Assembly: GCF_000716535.1 (NCBI RefSeq)
Contig: NZ_JNWV01000029.1
Location: 62,001-126,000, forward strand
Reading direction: 5' to 3'
DNA: 64,000 bases
Source: Streptomyces flaveolus
GTDB taxonomy: Bacteria > Actinomycetota > Actinomycetes > Streptomycetales > Streptomycetaceae
The position numbers were made by a program, and so were the translations under genes. Under the pieces are notes generated by a model. The model saw nothing but the letters and a program-made list of their open reading frames with translations. It did not search any database and had not been told where the DNA came from. How positions within the stretch are numbered: the first letter of the stretch is position 1; each line of letters begins with the position of its first letter. This document shows positions 54,701 through 63,217 of the stretch, one piece after another.

Positions 54701-55794
54701 AGGCCAAGACCGTACTTCCGGCCGTCGCGATGACGGCCGTGTCCATGGTTCTCACGCTGGCCGTGGTCGTGATGTGGCTCGGTGGTGCGATGCCGTGGCT
54801 GGTCGCCCTGGTGGTCGGTCTCGGGATCGACGGGGGATGGCTGGCCACCCTCGCCTACGAACGCCGGCTCGCCGCGCAGGGCGACCACAGTCGGACCGTG
54901 ACAGCGGTCGGCTGGTTCTTCGGGGCGATCGCGACCGGTGTCCTGGTCACCCACGCCCTAACTGCCGACCATGCGGTCGGCGCGTGGCTGGCCGTGGCAT
55001 GGCTGCCGATCGCCGCGAAGGCGCTGTGGCTGGTCCACGGACTGTGGGAGCGGACCGCGCTCACCCCGACCGCGCTCGATCAGATTCAGTCGATCCAGCA
55101 GGAAGCGCGCGACGAAGCGGCCGTGGCCCGTGCCCGGCTGCGGGCCGGGGCGGTGACCGAGGAGACCCGGCTCACGGCCGTGACGGCGGCCGGTGCCCGC
55201 GTCGCCCGCGTCCAGGCCAAGACCGCCGGCCACCTCGCCGGCGCATGGTCGGAACTGGAAGGCGCCCGGCAAGGTGACGGCACGGGGCAGGCTCTCGCGA
55301 GCGTCGCCACCGGGTGGGAACTGCCCGCCTGGAGCACCACACCGACCACCGATATGAATGTGGAGGAATCGACCGGGAACGGTCGAGAACGGTCTATGGC
55401 TGACCAGCCGGAATCGACCCCGGCCACGGTCACACTGACCCGGCTTGTGGTGCCCGATCCTGTGCCGGTCGATCTGGGCAAGCAGGCCACCCCGAGCAAG
55501 CCGATCCCGGCGGTCGTTCCGGTCGTCCGGCCGGTGCCGATCGAGGCGCCCCCCGCCCGCACCAGTCCGGCGGAATCGCCCCGGCCGCGTCGGGTGACCG
55601 GCCGGGTTCCGGCGGCTGCGAAGTCGCCCCGTACCCGCCGGACGCCCGAGCAACTGTTGGCGCAGGCACGGAAGGCGACGGCCGAACTCGACGCCGGGCA
55701 GATCACCGCCGAGGGCATCCGCCGCGAGCTGCGCACCTCGCCGGCCAACGCCCGCAAGCTGCGTGACGCCCTGCTCGCCGAGCGGGCCGCGTGA
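54697..55794 (+). CDS. DUF2637/SpdB-like conjugal spread membrane protein
   Basis: A 365-residue protein. Four hydrophobic segments in the first 110 residues (VAMTAVSMVLTLAVVVMWLGG, WLVALVVGLGIDGGWLATLAYERR, VGWFFGAIATGVLVTHAL, WLAVAWLPIAAKALWLVHGLW) match DUF2637; a helical segment (DQIQSIQQEARDEAAVARARL) and a Pro-rich tail follow. The C-terminal ARKATAELDAGQITAEGIRRELRTSPANARKLRDALL looks like the helical DNA-binding module of many actinomycete plasmid proteins. GTG 54697 overlaps the upstream TGA and has GGGGGG before it. Confidence 0.75.
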   Translation: MKAKTVLPAVAMTAVSMVLTLAVVVMWLGGAMPWLVALVVGLGIDGGWLATLAYERRLAAQGDHSRTVTAVGWFFGAIATGVLVTHALTADHAVGAWLAVAWLPIAAKALWLVHGLWERTALTPTALDQIQSIQQEARDEAAVARARLRAGAVTEETRLTAVTAAGARVARVQAKTAGHLAGAWSELEGARQGDGTGQALASVATGWELPAWSTTPTTDMNVEESTGNGRERSMADQPESTPATVTLTRLVVPDPVPVDLGKQATPSKPIPAVVPVVRPVPIEAPPARTSPAESPRPRRVTGRVPAAAKSPRTRRTPEQLLAQARKATAELDAGQITAEGIRRELRTSPANARKLRDALLAERAA

Positions 55795-56126
55795 TGGGTG
55801 CCCTGCCGGTCTATCGGTGGCGGCTCGCCCCGGACGGCTACGCCACCCGCCGGCAGCTCCGTGCGCGGGGTCTGCGGCCGGGTGGTCAGGAGGTGGCGGC
55901 GCAGCTCGAACGGCCGCGCCGCCGCCGTGGCCCGCTGGTCGCCTACCTCTACCGCGTCGACCTGGCCAAGCCGTTGCGCCCGATGACGCCGGCGCGGTGG
56001 GCGGCGCTGGCCAAGGCCAACGCCGCGCGCCGCTTTTGCCCCGCCTGCGGCCGGGACGCGGGCTACGTCATCCGCGCCTCTCTTGGGACGTGCGAGCCCT
56101 GCGACTCCGCCCGCCGCGCCACTTGA
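55794..56126 (+). CDS. RRQRL-type zinc-binding AICE protein
   Basis: A 110-residue protein with APDGYATRRQLRARGLRPGGQEVAAQL and RPMTPARWAALAKANAARRFCPACGRDAGYVIRASLGTCEPCDS, with four cysteines in two CxxC pairs. It matches the family named RRQRL motif-containing zinc-binding proteins found in Streptomyces mobile elements. ATG 55794 shares a base with the preceding TGA. Role unknown. Confidence 0.78.
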   Translation: MGALPVYRWRLAPDGYATRRQLRARGLRPGGQEVAAQLERPRRRRGPLVAYLYRVDLAKPLRPMTPARWAALAKANAARRFCPACGRDAGYVIRASLGTCEPCDSARRAT

Positions 56127-56161
56127 TCCCTCGCCTCTTCTGCGCCGAAAGGACCCATCCG

Positions 56162-56392
56162 ATGGGCCTGTACGACCGGATCATGAGCGCCACCAACGAC
56201 CCCACCAACGTCCTGAGGGTGAACTCCGCCGCCCAGGGCGCCGCCCGTGTGGCCAGCGACACCGGTCACTCCGGTCTCGCCCTGGCCGCCGCTGCCGGCG
56301 CGGCTTTGTTCGCGGCCGTGGACACCGTCATGCACGCTCCCAAGGCCAGCGACGGCCCCTACGCCACCTTCCACACCGACGACCGCCGCTAG
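56162..56392 (+). CDS. Small transfer-operon protein with a hydrophobic segment
   Basis: A 76-residue protein, MGLYDRIMSATNDPTNVLRVN then LALAAAAGAALFAAVDTVMH and a polar tail. AAAGGA precedes ATG 56162. Probably a small membrane protein of the Spd group; no family recognised. Confidence 0.65.
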   Translation: MGLYDRIMSATNDPTNVLRVNSAAQGAARVASDTGHSGLALAAAAGAALFAAVDTVMHAPKASDGPYATFHTDDRR

Positions 56393-56403
56393 GAGGCGCT
56401 GAC

Positions 56404-56721
56404 ATGGGCAAGCCCGACACCCGCCGCCTGGACCGTGAGATTCAGCAGACGGAGCGCAAGTTGAAGGCCGTGCGTGAGCGGGAGATGTGGCCGCTGGACG
56501 GCAGGGAGCGCCGTGCGGTCGTGGCCGCGCTGGCCGGCGGCTCGTACCGCGTCGTGCGGGGCAACAGCCCCGGCCGGGCGGAGCGGAAGCTGGAGACCGC
56601 CTGGGAGTCGGCCGAGACGCGGCTGAGTGCGGAGATCGACGCCCTGCGTGCCGAGCGTCAGCGCGTCGTGACCGAGGCCGCCGCGACCAAGGCCGCGAAG
56701 AAGTCGTCCGGGTGGTGGTGA
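56404..56721 (+). CDS. Coiled-coil transfer-operon protein
   Basis: A 105-residue charged helical protein: DTRRLDREIQQTERKLKAVREREMWPLDGRERRAVVAAL, then AERKLETAWESAETRLSAEIDALRAERQRVVTEAAATKAAKK. Heptad-like spacing suggests two coiled coils. AGGAGG precedes the ATG. Unknown function. Confidence 0.65.
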   Translation: MGKPDTRRLDREIQQTERKLKAVREREMWPLDGRERRAVVAALAGGSYRVVRGNSPGRAERKLETAWESAETRLSAEIDALRAERQRVVTEAAATKAAKKSSGWW

Positions 56722-56984
56722 GCGTGGAGCGCCGTTGTCCTGCCACCCACCCGGACGACCCGACCGGCTGCACGGGCCCTTTCGTGGTGACTGTGCTCGA
56801 CGCCCAGAACGTCGGGGCTGACGGGTGCGAGCACCACGGCGCCCGGCTGCTGGCCTCCCTGAACGGCGGACGCGTCTTCCCGTTGCCGGACTCCCCGCCG
56901 GGTGCCGCCATCCGCGTCTTCAAGGCCGCCGCCGGCATCCGCCCGTTCTGCTGGCTCGACGGCCCGCGTACCGAGCCGTCCTAG
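56718..56984 (+). CDS. Small cysteine-containing AICE protein
   Basis: An 88-residue protein with MSVERRCPATHPDDPTGCTGPFVVTVLDAQNVGADGCEHHGARLLASL; the spaced Cys/His residues may bind a metal. GTG 56718 overlaps the preceding TGA (GTGA), so it is translationally coupled. Function unknown. Confidence 0.65.
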   Translation: MSVERRCPATHPDDPTGCTGPFVVTVLDAQNVGADGCEHHGARLLASLNGGRVFPLPDSPPGAAIRVFKAAAGIRPFCWLDGPRTEPS

Positions 56985-57117
56985 CTCAGCCACGCCGAGC
57001 CCCGCGCCCCCCCACGGCCGCTGACCTGCTGGCGTCACCCCGCCCGCGCCGAGACCGGCGGGGTGACGCCCCCTCAACTTCCCGCCCCCTGTGGGGCAGT
57101 CAGGAGAACCCTTTCTC

Positions 57118-59298
57118 ATGTCCGAACCCGCCACGGTGGCCCCCGAGATGGGGACCGTCCACGACCTTGACGAACACCGGGCCGCCCGCACCAACACGGC
57201 ACCGGTCGACCTGACCAAGCCCACCCTCACCTCCGTCCCGGCCAGCGAGGAGACGCCCGCGGCGGAGGGTGAGGCCGTCGACCGGCCGGACAACCCGCTG
57301 GCCGACTGGCTCACCGTCCCCGACGCGCCCGTGCTGCCCGCCTGGGCCCGCTCCCGCGCCTCCGTGGTCGCCAACGTCCGCGCGTTCGGCCGGCTGACCT
57401 GGTGGCACACCCGCTACCACGGCTTCCGCACCCCGAAGTACCTCATCAAGACGGTGCTGCTGGCCGCCCGCGGTTTCTACCGGGCCACGGTCGGGCTGTG
57501 GCCGACGCTGTCCGCGCAGGACCACACCGCGACCGTCCGGGCGCTGCGCGCGCAGGTCAAGGCCCGCCCGGAAGACGTGGACCTGGCCGCGCGGTTGCAG
57601 GCCGCGCACTACGCCCGTACCCAGACCCGCCGTTGGCGGTTCGGGGCCGCCGCTGTCGGGGTCGCCGCCGCCGCTGTCGGCATCGCGCTCGCGCCGCCGC
57701 TGCTTCAGGCAGGCATCACCGCCGCCGTGGTCACGCCCCTGGCCTACCTCGGCCGGGGCAAGGAGACCCACATCCTGGACCAGGCGGCGCCGCCGCTGAA
57801 GGTGGAGATGTCCGCGCAGCAGCTCAACGACGCGCTGCGGGCCGCCGGCCTCCTCAAAAGCGGCAGCGGCAAGGACGACAAGGATCTTCCGAAGGTGCAC
57901 TGCACGATGGGCCCGGTCCGGGACGGCCGTGGCTGGGCAGTGATCTTCGACATGCCCCGTGGTGGCGGCAAGACCGCCTCCGACGTGCTGGCCAAGCGTG
58001 AGGTCATCGCGCAGGAACTCGGCGTGGATGAGATCCAGGTCATCATGTCCCGCGTCCGGGCCGCCAAGGGCGGCAACGCCGGCCGGGTGTCGATGTGGGT
58101 CGCCGACGACGACCCCTACCTTGGCACCCCGAACCCGTCCCCGCTGGAGAAAGCCGAACGCTTCTCGATCTGGGACGCGGTGCCGTTCGGGCAGGACGCA
58201 CGCGGCAACCGCATCAACGTCCCCGTCATGTGGCAGTCGATGTTCTTCGGCGGACTGCCCCGCCGGGGCAAGACGTTCACCCAGCGGCTGCTCACGGCGG
58301 CCGGTCTGCTGGACGCCTACGTGCGCCACTACGTCGCCGACGGCAAGGGCGGCGCCGACTGGATGCCCATGAAGGCCGTCGCCCACCGCCTCGTGATGGG
58401 CGCCGAAGACGACGCGATCGAAGCACTCAAGGCCATGCTTCAGGAGCTGCTGGCGGAGATGGAACGCAGGTTCGCGCTGCTGCGGGACCTGCCGACCTCG
58501 GTGTGCCCGGAAGGCAAGCTCACCCCCGACATCATGGTCAAGTACAACCTGCCGGTCATCTTCGTCACCATCGACGAGTTGCAGGAGTACTTCACCGCCA
58601 TGGAGCGCGACGACCGCGAGCAGGTCATCAACGACCTGTGCCGCATCGCCCGCCGGGGACCCGCCGCCGGGTTCATCTCCAACTTCGCCTCCCAGCGCCC
58701 CGACGCGGAGTCGGTACCGCCGAAGCTGCGAGAGATCATCACCATCCGCTACTCCACCCAGGTCGTGGACCGCACCAGCAGCGACATGGTGCTGGGCAAG
58801 GGCAAGGCCGCCCAGGGCGCGGACGCCTCCGTGCTGTCCGAGGACCACAAGGGCGTCGGCGTGCTGGTCACCGGCCCCGCCTCGTACGTGACCGTGCGCG
58901 CGGACTACCTCGACGGGCCCGCGTTCGCCGCGCTGTGCCGCAAGGGCCGCGCCCTGCGCGAGGCCGCCGGACAGCTCACCGGCGACGCGGCCGGCGACGT
59001 CACCGCCGCCGCCGACGCCGCCGGACTGACCGTGCCCGCCATCGTCTCCGACGTGCTGGAGGTCATGCGGCACTCCCCGCGCATGTTCACCACCGACCTG
59101 CTCGCCGGTCTCGTCAACCTGGACGAAGACGTCTACGGCGACTTCAACGCCGAACGCCTCGCCTCCGAACTCGAAGCGGCCGGCGTCAAGCGCACCAGCA
59201 AGCAGGTCAAGATCAGCGGCGCCAACGGGGCCGGCTACCAGCGGCGCGACATCGAAGCCGCCGTGCCCGCCGAGATCCTGCTCAGCACCGGCAGGTAA
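57118..59298 (+). CDS. traB: FtsK/SpoIIIE-type conjugal DNA translocase TraB
   Basis: A 726-residue transfer protein that pumps double-stranded DNA between mycelia. N-terminal cytoplasmic region and membrane segment (AVGVAAAAVGIALAPPLLQAGITAAVV, about 180-205), then the FtsK motor: P-loop GGLPRRGKTFTQRLL near residue 381, the Walker B region LPVIFVTIDELQEYF, and FISNFASQRPDAESVPPKLRE. A second P-loop-like motif, MPRGGGKTASDVL, occurs near 281. The C-terminal winged-helix region (residues about 640-720) should bind clt repeats. ATG 57118 follows AGGAG with an 11-base gap. Confidence 0.92.
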   Translation: MSEPATVAPEMGTVHDLDEHRAARTNTAPVDLTKPTLTSVPASEETPAAEGEAVDRPDNPLADWLTVPDAPVLPAWARSRASVVANVRAFGRLTWWHTRYHGFRTPKYLIKTVLLAARGFYRATVGLWPTLSAQDHTATVRALRAQVKARPEDVDLAARLQAAHYARTQTRRWRFGAAAVGVAAAAVGIALAPPLLQAGITAAVVTPLAYLGRGKETHILDQAAPPLKVEMSAQQLNDALRAAGLLKSGSGKDDKDLPKVHCTMGPVRDGRGWAVIFDMPRGGGKTASDVLAKREVIAQELGVDEIQVIMSRVRAAKGGNAGRVSMWVADDDPYLGTPNPSPLEKAERFSIWDAVPFGQDARGNRINVPVMWQSMFFGGLPRRGKTFTQRLLTAAGLLDAYVRHYVADGKGGADWMPMKAVAHRLVMGAEDDAIEALKAMLQELLAEMERRFALLRDLPTSVCPEGKLTPDIMVKYNLPVIFVTIDELQEYFTAMERDDREQVINDLCRIARRGPAAGFISNFASQRPDAESVPPKLREIITIRYSTQVVDRTSSDMVLGKGKAAQGADASVLSEDHKGVGVLVTGPASYVTVRADYLDGPAFAALCRKGRALREAAGQLTGDAAGDVTAAADAAGLTVPAIVSDVLEVMRHSPRMFTTDLLAGLVNLDEDVYGDFNAERLASELEAAGVKRTSKQVKISGANGAGYQRRDIEAAVPAEILLSTGR

Positions 59299-59331
59299 AG
59301 CCCCCCGGCCCTACCTCACCCCCTCCCCGCA

Positions 59332-59450
59332 CCCCCTCTACTCCACGACGCGGCACCTGCCGTGAGCGCTACCGAGTAGAGGGGGCTCTTTACCCCGGTA
59401 GAGGGGGAGGTAAGGGCCCCTGACCTGCAAGGTAAGGCCGGTAAAGGGGG
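59332..59450. repeat. GTAGAGGGGG repeats after traB, candidate clt (TraB recognition) site
   Basis: CCCCCTCTAC (59332-59341) is inverted relative to GTAGAGGGGG at 59376-59385 and 59398-59407, and related GGTAAGG units follow (59408, about 59431, 59440). TraB proteins recognise short direct repeats near their gene, so this 120-bp cluster is a clt candidate. It may also fold as a terminator. Confidence 0.45.
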
Positions 59451-59535
59451 CCGCGGCGCCCCCTGCCCGCACCCCTCCACAGCCCCTCTCAGCGGCCCAG
59501 CCGCACCCCCGCCGAGCACCGGAAGGGACCCCCGC

Positions 59536-60012
59536 ATGCACCCCGAGACCACCCCCGGCACCACCCAGCCGCACACCGTGATGAGCGACGCCCAGGCCGC
59601 CGCCGAAGCCCGCCGCATCCTCGCCGACGCCTACGGGCCCACCGCCTACCGCGACGACACCCCCGCACCCGCCTACGGCCACACCCCGCCCGTCACCCAG
59701 CCCGGCCGGCCGCCGATGAGCCAGGGCGCCACGGACGCCAGCGTCATGATGCTCGCCGGCGGCGCCTCTACCGCCATGGTCGGCGGCACGGCGGCCGTGC
59801 TGATGTACGTCTCCCAGTTCGCCGACCCGGTCGTGTGCGGACTCGTCTTCAGCGCCCCCACCGCCCTCGTCCTCGCCCTCGCCCGGCTGGTCAAGCGCGC
59901 CAAGCCCACCCCGGACGTCCACCACCACTACACCGGTCCCGTCTACCAGGACCAGCGCAACGTCCACAGCACCACGCGCGGTGTGTGGGCCAAGACCACC
60001 AACCAGCAGTGA
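59536..60012 (+). CDS. Spd-like two-TM protein
   Basis: A 158-residue protein: Pro-rich N-terminus (MHPETTPGTTQPHT, YGPTAYRDDTPAPAYGHTPPV), two hydrophobic segments (VMMLAGGASTAMVGGTAAVLMYVS and VVCGLVFSAPTALVLALARLV) and a polar tail YTGPVYQDQRNVHSTTRGVW. AAGGGA precedes the ATG. Typical of small AICE membrane proteins between TraB and Rep. Confidence 0.72.
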   Translation: MHPETTPGTTQPHTVMSDAQAAAEARRILADAYGPTAYRDDTPAPAYGHTPPVTQPGRPPMSQGATDASVMMLAGGASTAMVGGTAAVLMYVSQFADPVVCGLVFSAPTALVLALARLVKRAKPTPDVHHHYTGPVYQDQRNVHSTTRGVWAKTTNQQ

Positions 60013-60093
60013 CAGCAAGGGCGGCCCCCCTCTCGCCAAAGACCGAGGCCGCCCTGCTCCATCCATCCAACTGAACAGTGGAGGACTCCCAGC

Positions 60094-60984
60094 ATGACCC
60101 AACTGACCGACGTTCGGCGAGTGTCCGGCAATTGGTCGCGCCCCACGCATGATCTTTTGCGCGCCGCCCTGGACCTCACGGCGGCCGGCGTGCCGGTGTT
60201 GCCCCTTCGCAAGGGGAAGGTGCCGTTCGGGAACTGCCGTGCGTGCGCCAAGAACGTCTGTGGCGGACGGCCGAACATGAAGACTTCCGGTCCCTGCCAG
60301 TGCCCGGCGCCCTGCCACGCGTGGGCCGCTGCCACGACCGACCCGCAGGTGATCACCTCGCCCGCGTGGGTGCCGGCATGGCGTGAGGCCGTCTGCATCG
60401 GCTACCACCCCGGCGGCGCCGGGCTGACCGTGGTGGACCTCGATAACGCGGACGCCATCGCATGGGCACGTACAGCCCTGCCCGCCACGCAGACCGTGGC
60501 GACGACGCGCGGTGAGCACTGGATCTACCGGGGCGCCATGACCTCCCGCAACGCGGTTCGCCCCGGTGTCGACATCAAGTCGTCCATGGCCTACGCCCGC
60601 TACCTCGGCCCCGGCACCGGCAGTATGGCTGACCTGCCGGACGCTGTACGCGCCCTGGCCGTCAAGGCGCCCTCCCCGGTCCGGCCGGCGCTGCACGCCG
60701 CCCCCGTGCCCGCACGCACCGGCGGCGGGGAGTGCCCGCACCGTACGCCCGTCTTCCTGGAACGCGGCATCGTCATGGCCGTGGAACGCATCACCGAGGC
60801 GCGCAGCGCGGTCCACGCGACCGTGTACCGGACGTTCCTCGCCGTGCTGTCCACGCACGGCCGGTGCGGCTGCCTCACCGACGCGCACGTCGCGCGGCTG
60901 TTCGCTGCCGCGCAGAGCAAGGGCGAGTCCCCGCGGCACTGCTCGGACGCGTGGGCCAATGCCCGCACGACGTTGGGACTGTGA
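60094..60984 (+). CDS. Bifunctional DNA primase/polymerase (Prim-Pol) replication protein
   Basis: A 296-residue protein: LTAAGVPVLPLRKGKVP at the N-terminus, a cysteine-rich insert (CRACAKNVCGGRPNMKTS, CQCPAPCHAW), TVVDLDNADAIAW with the D-x-D metal pair near residue 114, and GEHWIYRGAMTSRNAVRPGVDIKSSMAYARYLGPGTG. These define the archaeo-eukaryotic primase-like Prim-Pol of AICEs. A C-terminal helical domain is retained, but no helicase is fused. GGAGG lies before the ATG. It pairs with the overlapping ATPase gene. Confidence 0.88.
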   Translation: MTQLTDVRRVSGNWSRPTHDLLRAALDLTAAGVPVLPLRKGKVPFGNCRACAKNVCGGRPNMKTSGPCQCPAPCHAWAAATTDPQVITSPAWVPAWREAVCIGYHPGGAGLTVVDLDNADAIAWARTALPATQTVATTRGEHWIYRGAMTSRNAVRPGVDIKSSMAYARYLGPGTGSMADLPDAVRALAVKAPSPVRPALHAAPVPARTGGGECPHRTPVFLERGIVMAVERITEARSAVHATVYRTFLAVLSTHGRCGCLTDAHVARLFAAAQSKGESPRHCSDAWANARTTLGL

Positions 60985-62465
60985 CCGTGGCCGATGACGA
61001 CAAAAACCCGGCCCGCGAGATCATCACCAACTACGCGCAGGCGCACTTCCGGTACTTCCGCACCGCCGACGGAACCGTGTACGCGCAGCGCAACGGCCAC
61101 CCCGTGGCCCGCCCGATCCGCTCCCAGGGCACCACCGGAAGCCACCGCCAGGAACTCATGGTCGACCTCTTCCGCGACGGAGTCGGCGTGTTCAACGGCA
61201 CGGCGCTGAAGGAGGCGTTGGACCTGATCGAGGCCCTCGCGCTGACCGAGGACGTACAGCCCGTCCACATTCGCGTCGCCCCCGGACTCGACGGGGCGAC
61301 GTGGCTGGACCTGGGCCGCGCCGACGGGCAGTCGGTCCGTATCCACCCCACCGGCTGGGACATCGCCGTACCCGACCCGCGCGAAGTGTGCTGGCGGCGC
61401 ACCCAACTCACGGGGGAGCTGCCCCTGCCCGCCAAGGACACCGGCGGCATAGGTATCGACCTTCTGCTTCGGCTGTGCAACTTCGCCAACGCGGAAACCG
61501 AATGCCTGGCCATCGCCTGGCTCATCGGCTGCCTCGGGCCGTCCGTACCCGTCCCCGCCCCTTTTCTCACCGGCCCGCAGGGGGCGGGCAAGTCCACCGG
61601 CGGGCGAATGCTCGTCCGGGTTATCGAAGGCATGAGCGGGGACCTGCGCCGAGCCCCGAAGGACGAAGAGAACCTGATCGCGGCAGTAGCCGCCGGATGG
61701 GTCACCGCCCTGGACAACCTCTCCCACATGACGCCGGACCTGTCCGATGCGATGTGCTGCATCGTCACCGGCGCCGAGAACGTCAAGCGCGCCCTGTTCA
61801 CCGACGGGGACGTCTTCCGCGCCCGCTACCGCCGCCCACTCCTCCTGACCGGCATCGACGTCGGCGTCATCCGGCCCGACCTCGCCGAACGGCTCCTGCC
61901 TCTACGGCTGGAGCGGCCCAAGGTCCGGCGCACGGAAGCGGAACTGTGGGCCGAATACGCTGAGGCCCTACCGGTCATCCTCGGTTCTCTGCTCGACCTC
62001 ACAGTCAAGGTCCGCGCAGCACAGGCGGACATCCCCACCGACCTGCGGATGGCCGACTTCGCGCACCTGTGCGCGCAGCTCGACGCGGCGACCGGCCTCG
62101 GAGCGCTGGGCGCCTACCGGGCCAGCCTGGACGACCTCAACGACGATGTCATTGAGGGGGACTTGCTGGCGCAGACCGTCCTCAAGCACGCCGCCGGCAT
62201 CGAGCCGGGCACCGAGCAGCGGATGACGTCCGCTGAGTGGCTGCATTGCCTCACGGGCCTCTACACGGGTGAGGACTTCCGCCCCCTGCCCAAAGGGTGG
62301 CCGACCACAGGCAAGGTGCTCTCAGACCGCCTCAAACGCCTTCAGCCCACCCTCGCTGCCCGGGGCGTCCTCATCGACTGGGGCCGCACCAAAACGTCCC
62401 GCTACATCGAGATCGTGCGGCCGTCCGCCCCACCGTCCCCGCACGAGCAAGCAGCGGCCTTCTGA
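60981..62465 (+). CDS. AICE replication helicase-like ATPase
   Basis: A 494-residue protein with Walker A FLTGPQGAGKSTGGRML near residue 196, Walker B-like GWVTALDNLSHM near 244, and a sensor-like RRPLLLTGIDVGVIRPDLAERLLPLRL, in the manner of D5/primase-associated helicases. The C-terminal winged-helix-like region includes GWPTTGKVLSDRLKRLQPTLAARGVLIDWGRTKTSRYIEI. GTG 60981 overlaps the Prim-Pol stop (GTGA). It is expected to unwind the origin for Prim-Pol. Confidence 0.85.
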   Translation: MTVADDDKNPAREIITNYAQAHFRYFRTADGTVYAQRNGHPVARPIRSQGTTGSHRQELMVDLFRDGVGVFNGTALKEALDLIEALALTEDVQPVHIRVAPGLDGATWLDLGRADGQSVRIHPTGWDIAVPDPREVCWRRTQLTGELPLPAKDTGGIGIDLLLRLCNFANAETECLAIAWLIGCLGPSVPVPAPFLTGPQGAGKSTGGRMLVRVIEGMSGDLRRAPKDEENLIAAVAAGWVTALDNLSHMTPDLSDAMCCIVTGAENVKRALFTDGDVFRARYRRPLLLTGIDVGVIRPDLAERLLPLRLERPKVRRTEAELWAEYAEALPVILGSLLDLTVKVRAAQADIPTDLRMADFAHLCAQLDAATGLGALGAYRASLDDLNDDVIEGDLLAQTVLKHAAGIEPGTEQRMTSAEWLHCLTGLYTGEDFRPLPKGWPTTGKVLSDRLKRLQPTLAARGVLIDWGRTKTSRYIEIVRPSAPPSPHEQAAAF

Positions 62466-62487
62466 CCGGGCACCACGGCCCCGCACA

Positions 62488-62525
62488 AGCAAGAGGAGCA
62501 CCCGGCGGCGCGTGCTCCTCTTGCT
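62488..62525 (+). terminator. Terminator of the replication operon
   Basis: AGCAAGAGGAGCAC (62488-62501) pairs perfectly with GTGCTCCTCTTGCT (62512-62525), 14 bp, 23 bases after the helicase stop. Confidence 0.85.
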
Positions 62526-62641
62526 GTTCGGCGGCGGCGCCGCCCTGTGATGGTCGCGCCGCGAAGCGGCCCGTTCTTCACTCCCTGAGACGCGCACCAC
62601 AACAGACACCACCCCCCTCTTTGTCCGAAGTAGAAAGACGC

Positions 62642-62850
62642 TGCGTCACCTGCGTCACCCACACCCCGCAAACGGCCGGTGACCTGCTGAAGAAGCGATG
62701 ACGCAGACGGCCGATCTCTGCGTCACCCCGCGTCACCTGCGTCACCCGGTGACGAAGGTCTGCGTCACCGGTGACGCACCCCTCAAACCCTGCGTCACCT
62801 CCAAACCGCAGGTCAGACGCGCGAATGACGCAGATGACGCGGGTGACGCA
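62642..62850. repeat. TGCGTCACC iterons, candidate replication origin (oriV)
   Basis: Forward copies at 62642, 62651, 62719, 62738, 62761 and 62791, plus CGCGTCACC at 62729. Reverse copies GGTGACGCA at 62770 and 62842, with related ATGACGCA at 62698 and 62825 and ATGACGCG at 62834. An 18-bp palindrome forms at 62761-62778, where TGCGTCACC meets its complement. The array lies between the replication genes and xis, a plausible origin or Xis/Rep binding region. No gene is otherwise supported in 62,526-62,902. Confidence 0.8.
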
Positions 62851-62902
62851 GAAATACGAACCTCGGACACACGCGGCCCTGCCCTCCCCGCTTGGAGCCC
62901 CT

Positions 62903-63142
62903 ATGGCAAAGCCGACAGACCCTGACCCCCGCGCCACCCTCCGAGGCGGCCTCCCGGACCGGTACCTCACCCCCGACGACATCGCCGAGATGTTCGGCGT
63001 GCCCCTGGAGACCGTCTACCAGTGGCGCAGGAAGCGCACCGGACCGCCCGGCTTCCGCATCGGCAAGCACCTCCGCTACGACCCCGCTGACGTACGCGCC
63101 TACGTCACCAACCGCAAGGGCGTTGACCGCGACGCCGCCTAG
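62903..63142 (+). CDS. xis: Excisionase (MerR-like helix-turn-helix)
   Basis: A 79-residue protein with RYLTPDDIAEMFGVPLETVYQWRRKRTGPPGFRIGKHLRYDPADVRAYV, the winged HTH_17 excisionase fold. GGAG lies before ATG 62903. It directs the integrase towards excision. Next to int, as in pSAM2-type elements. Confidence 0.9.
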   Translation: MAKPTDPDPRATLRGGLPDRYLTPDDIAEMFGVPLETVYQWRRKRTGPPGFRIGKHLRYDPADVRAYVTNRKGVDRDAA

Positions 63143-63161
63143 CCAACCCATCCCAGGAAGC

Positions 63162-63190
63162 AGGGAGAGCCCCAGCGGGTGGCTCTCCCT
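63162..63190 (+). terminator. Hairpin between xis and int
   Basis: AGGGAGAGCC (63162-63171) pairs with GGCTCTCCCT (63181-63190). It lies 20 bases after xis and 27 before the integrase GTG; it may reduce read-through into int or mask its ribosome site. Confidence 0.7.
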
Positions 63191-63217
63191 GTGGCATGTC
63201 GAGAGGACCGCCTACCT

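Noticed and set aside
62642..62850. CRISPR array or attachment site arms
   Set aside because: The 9-bp units are partly adjacent and occur in both orientations without spacers of constant size; iterons fit better.
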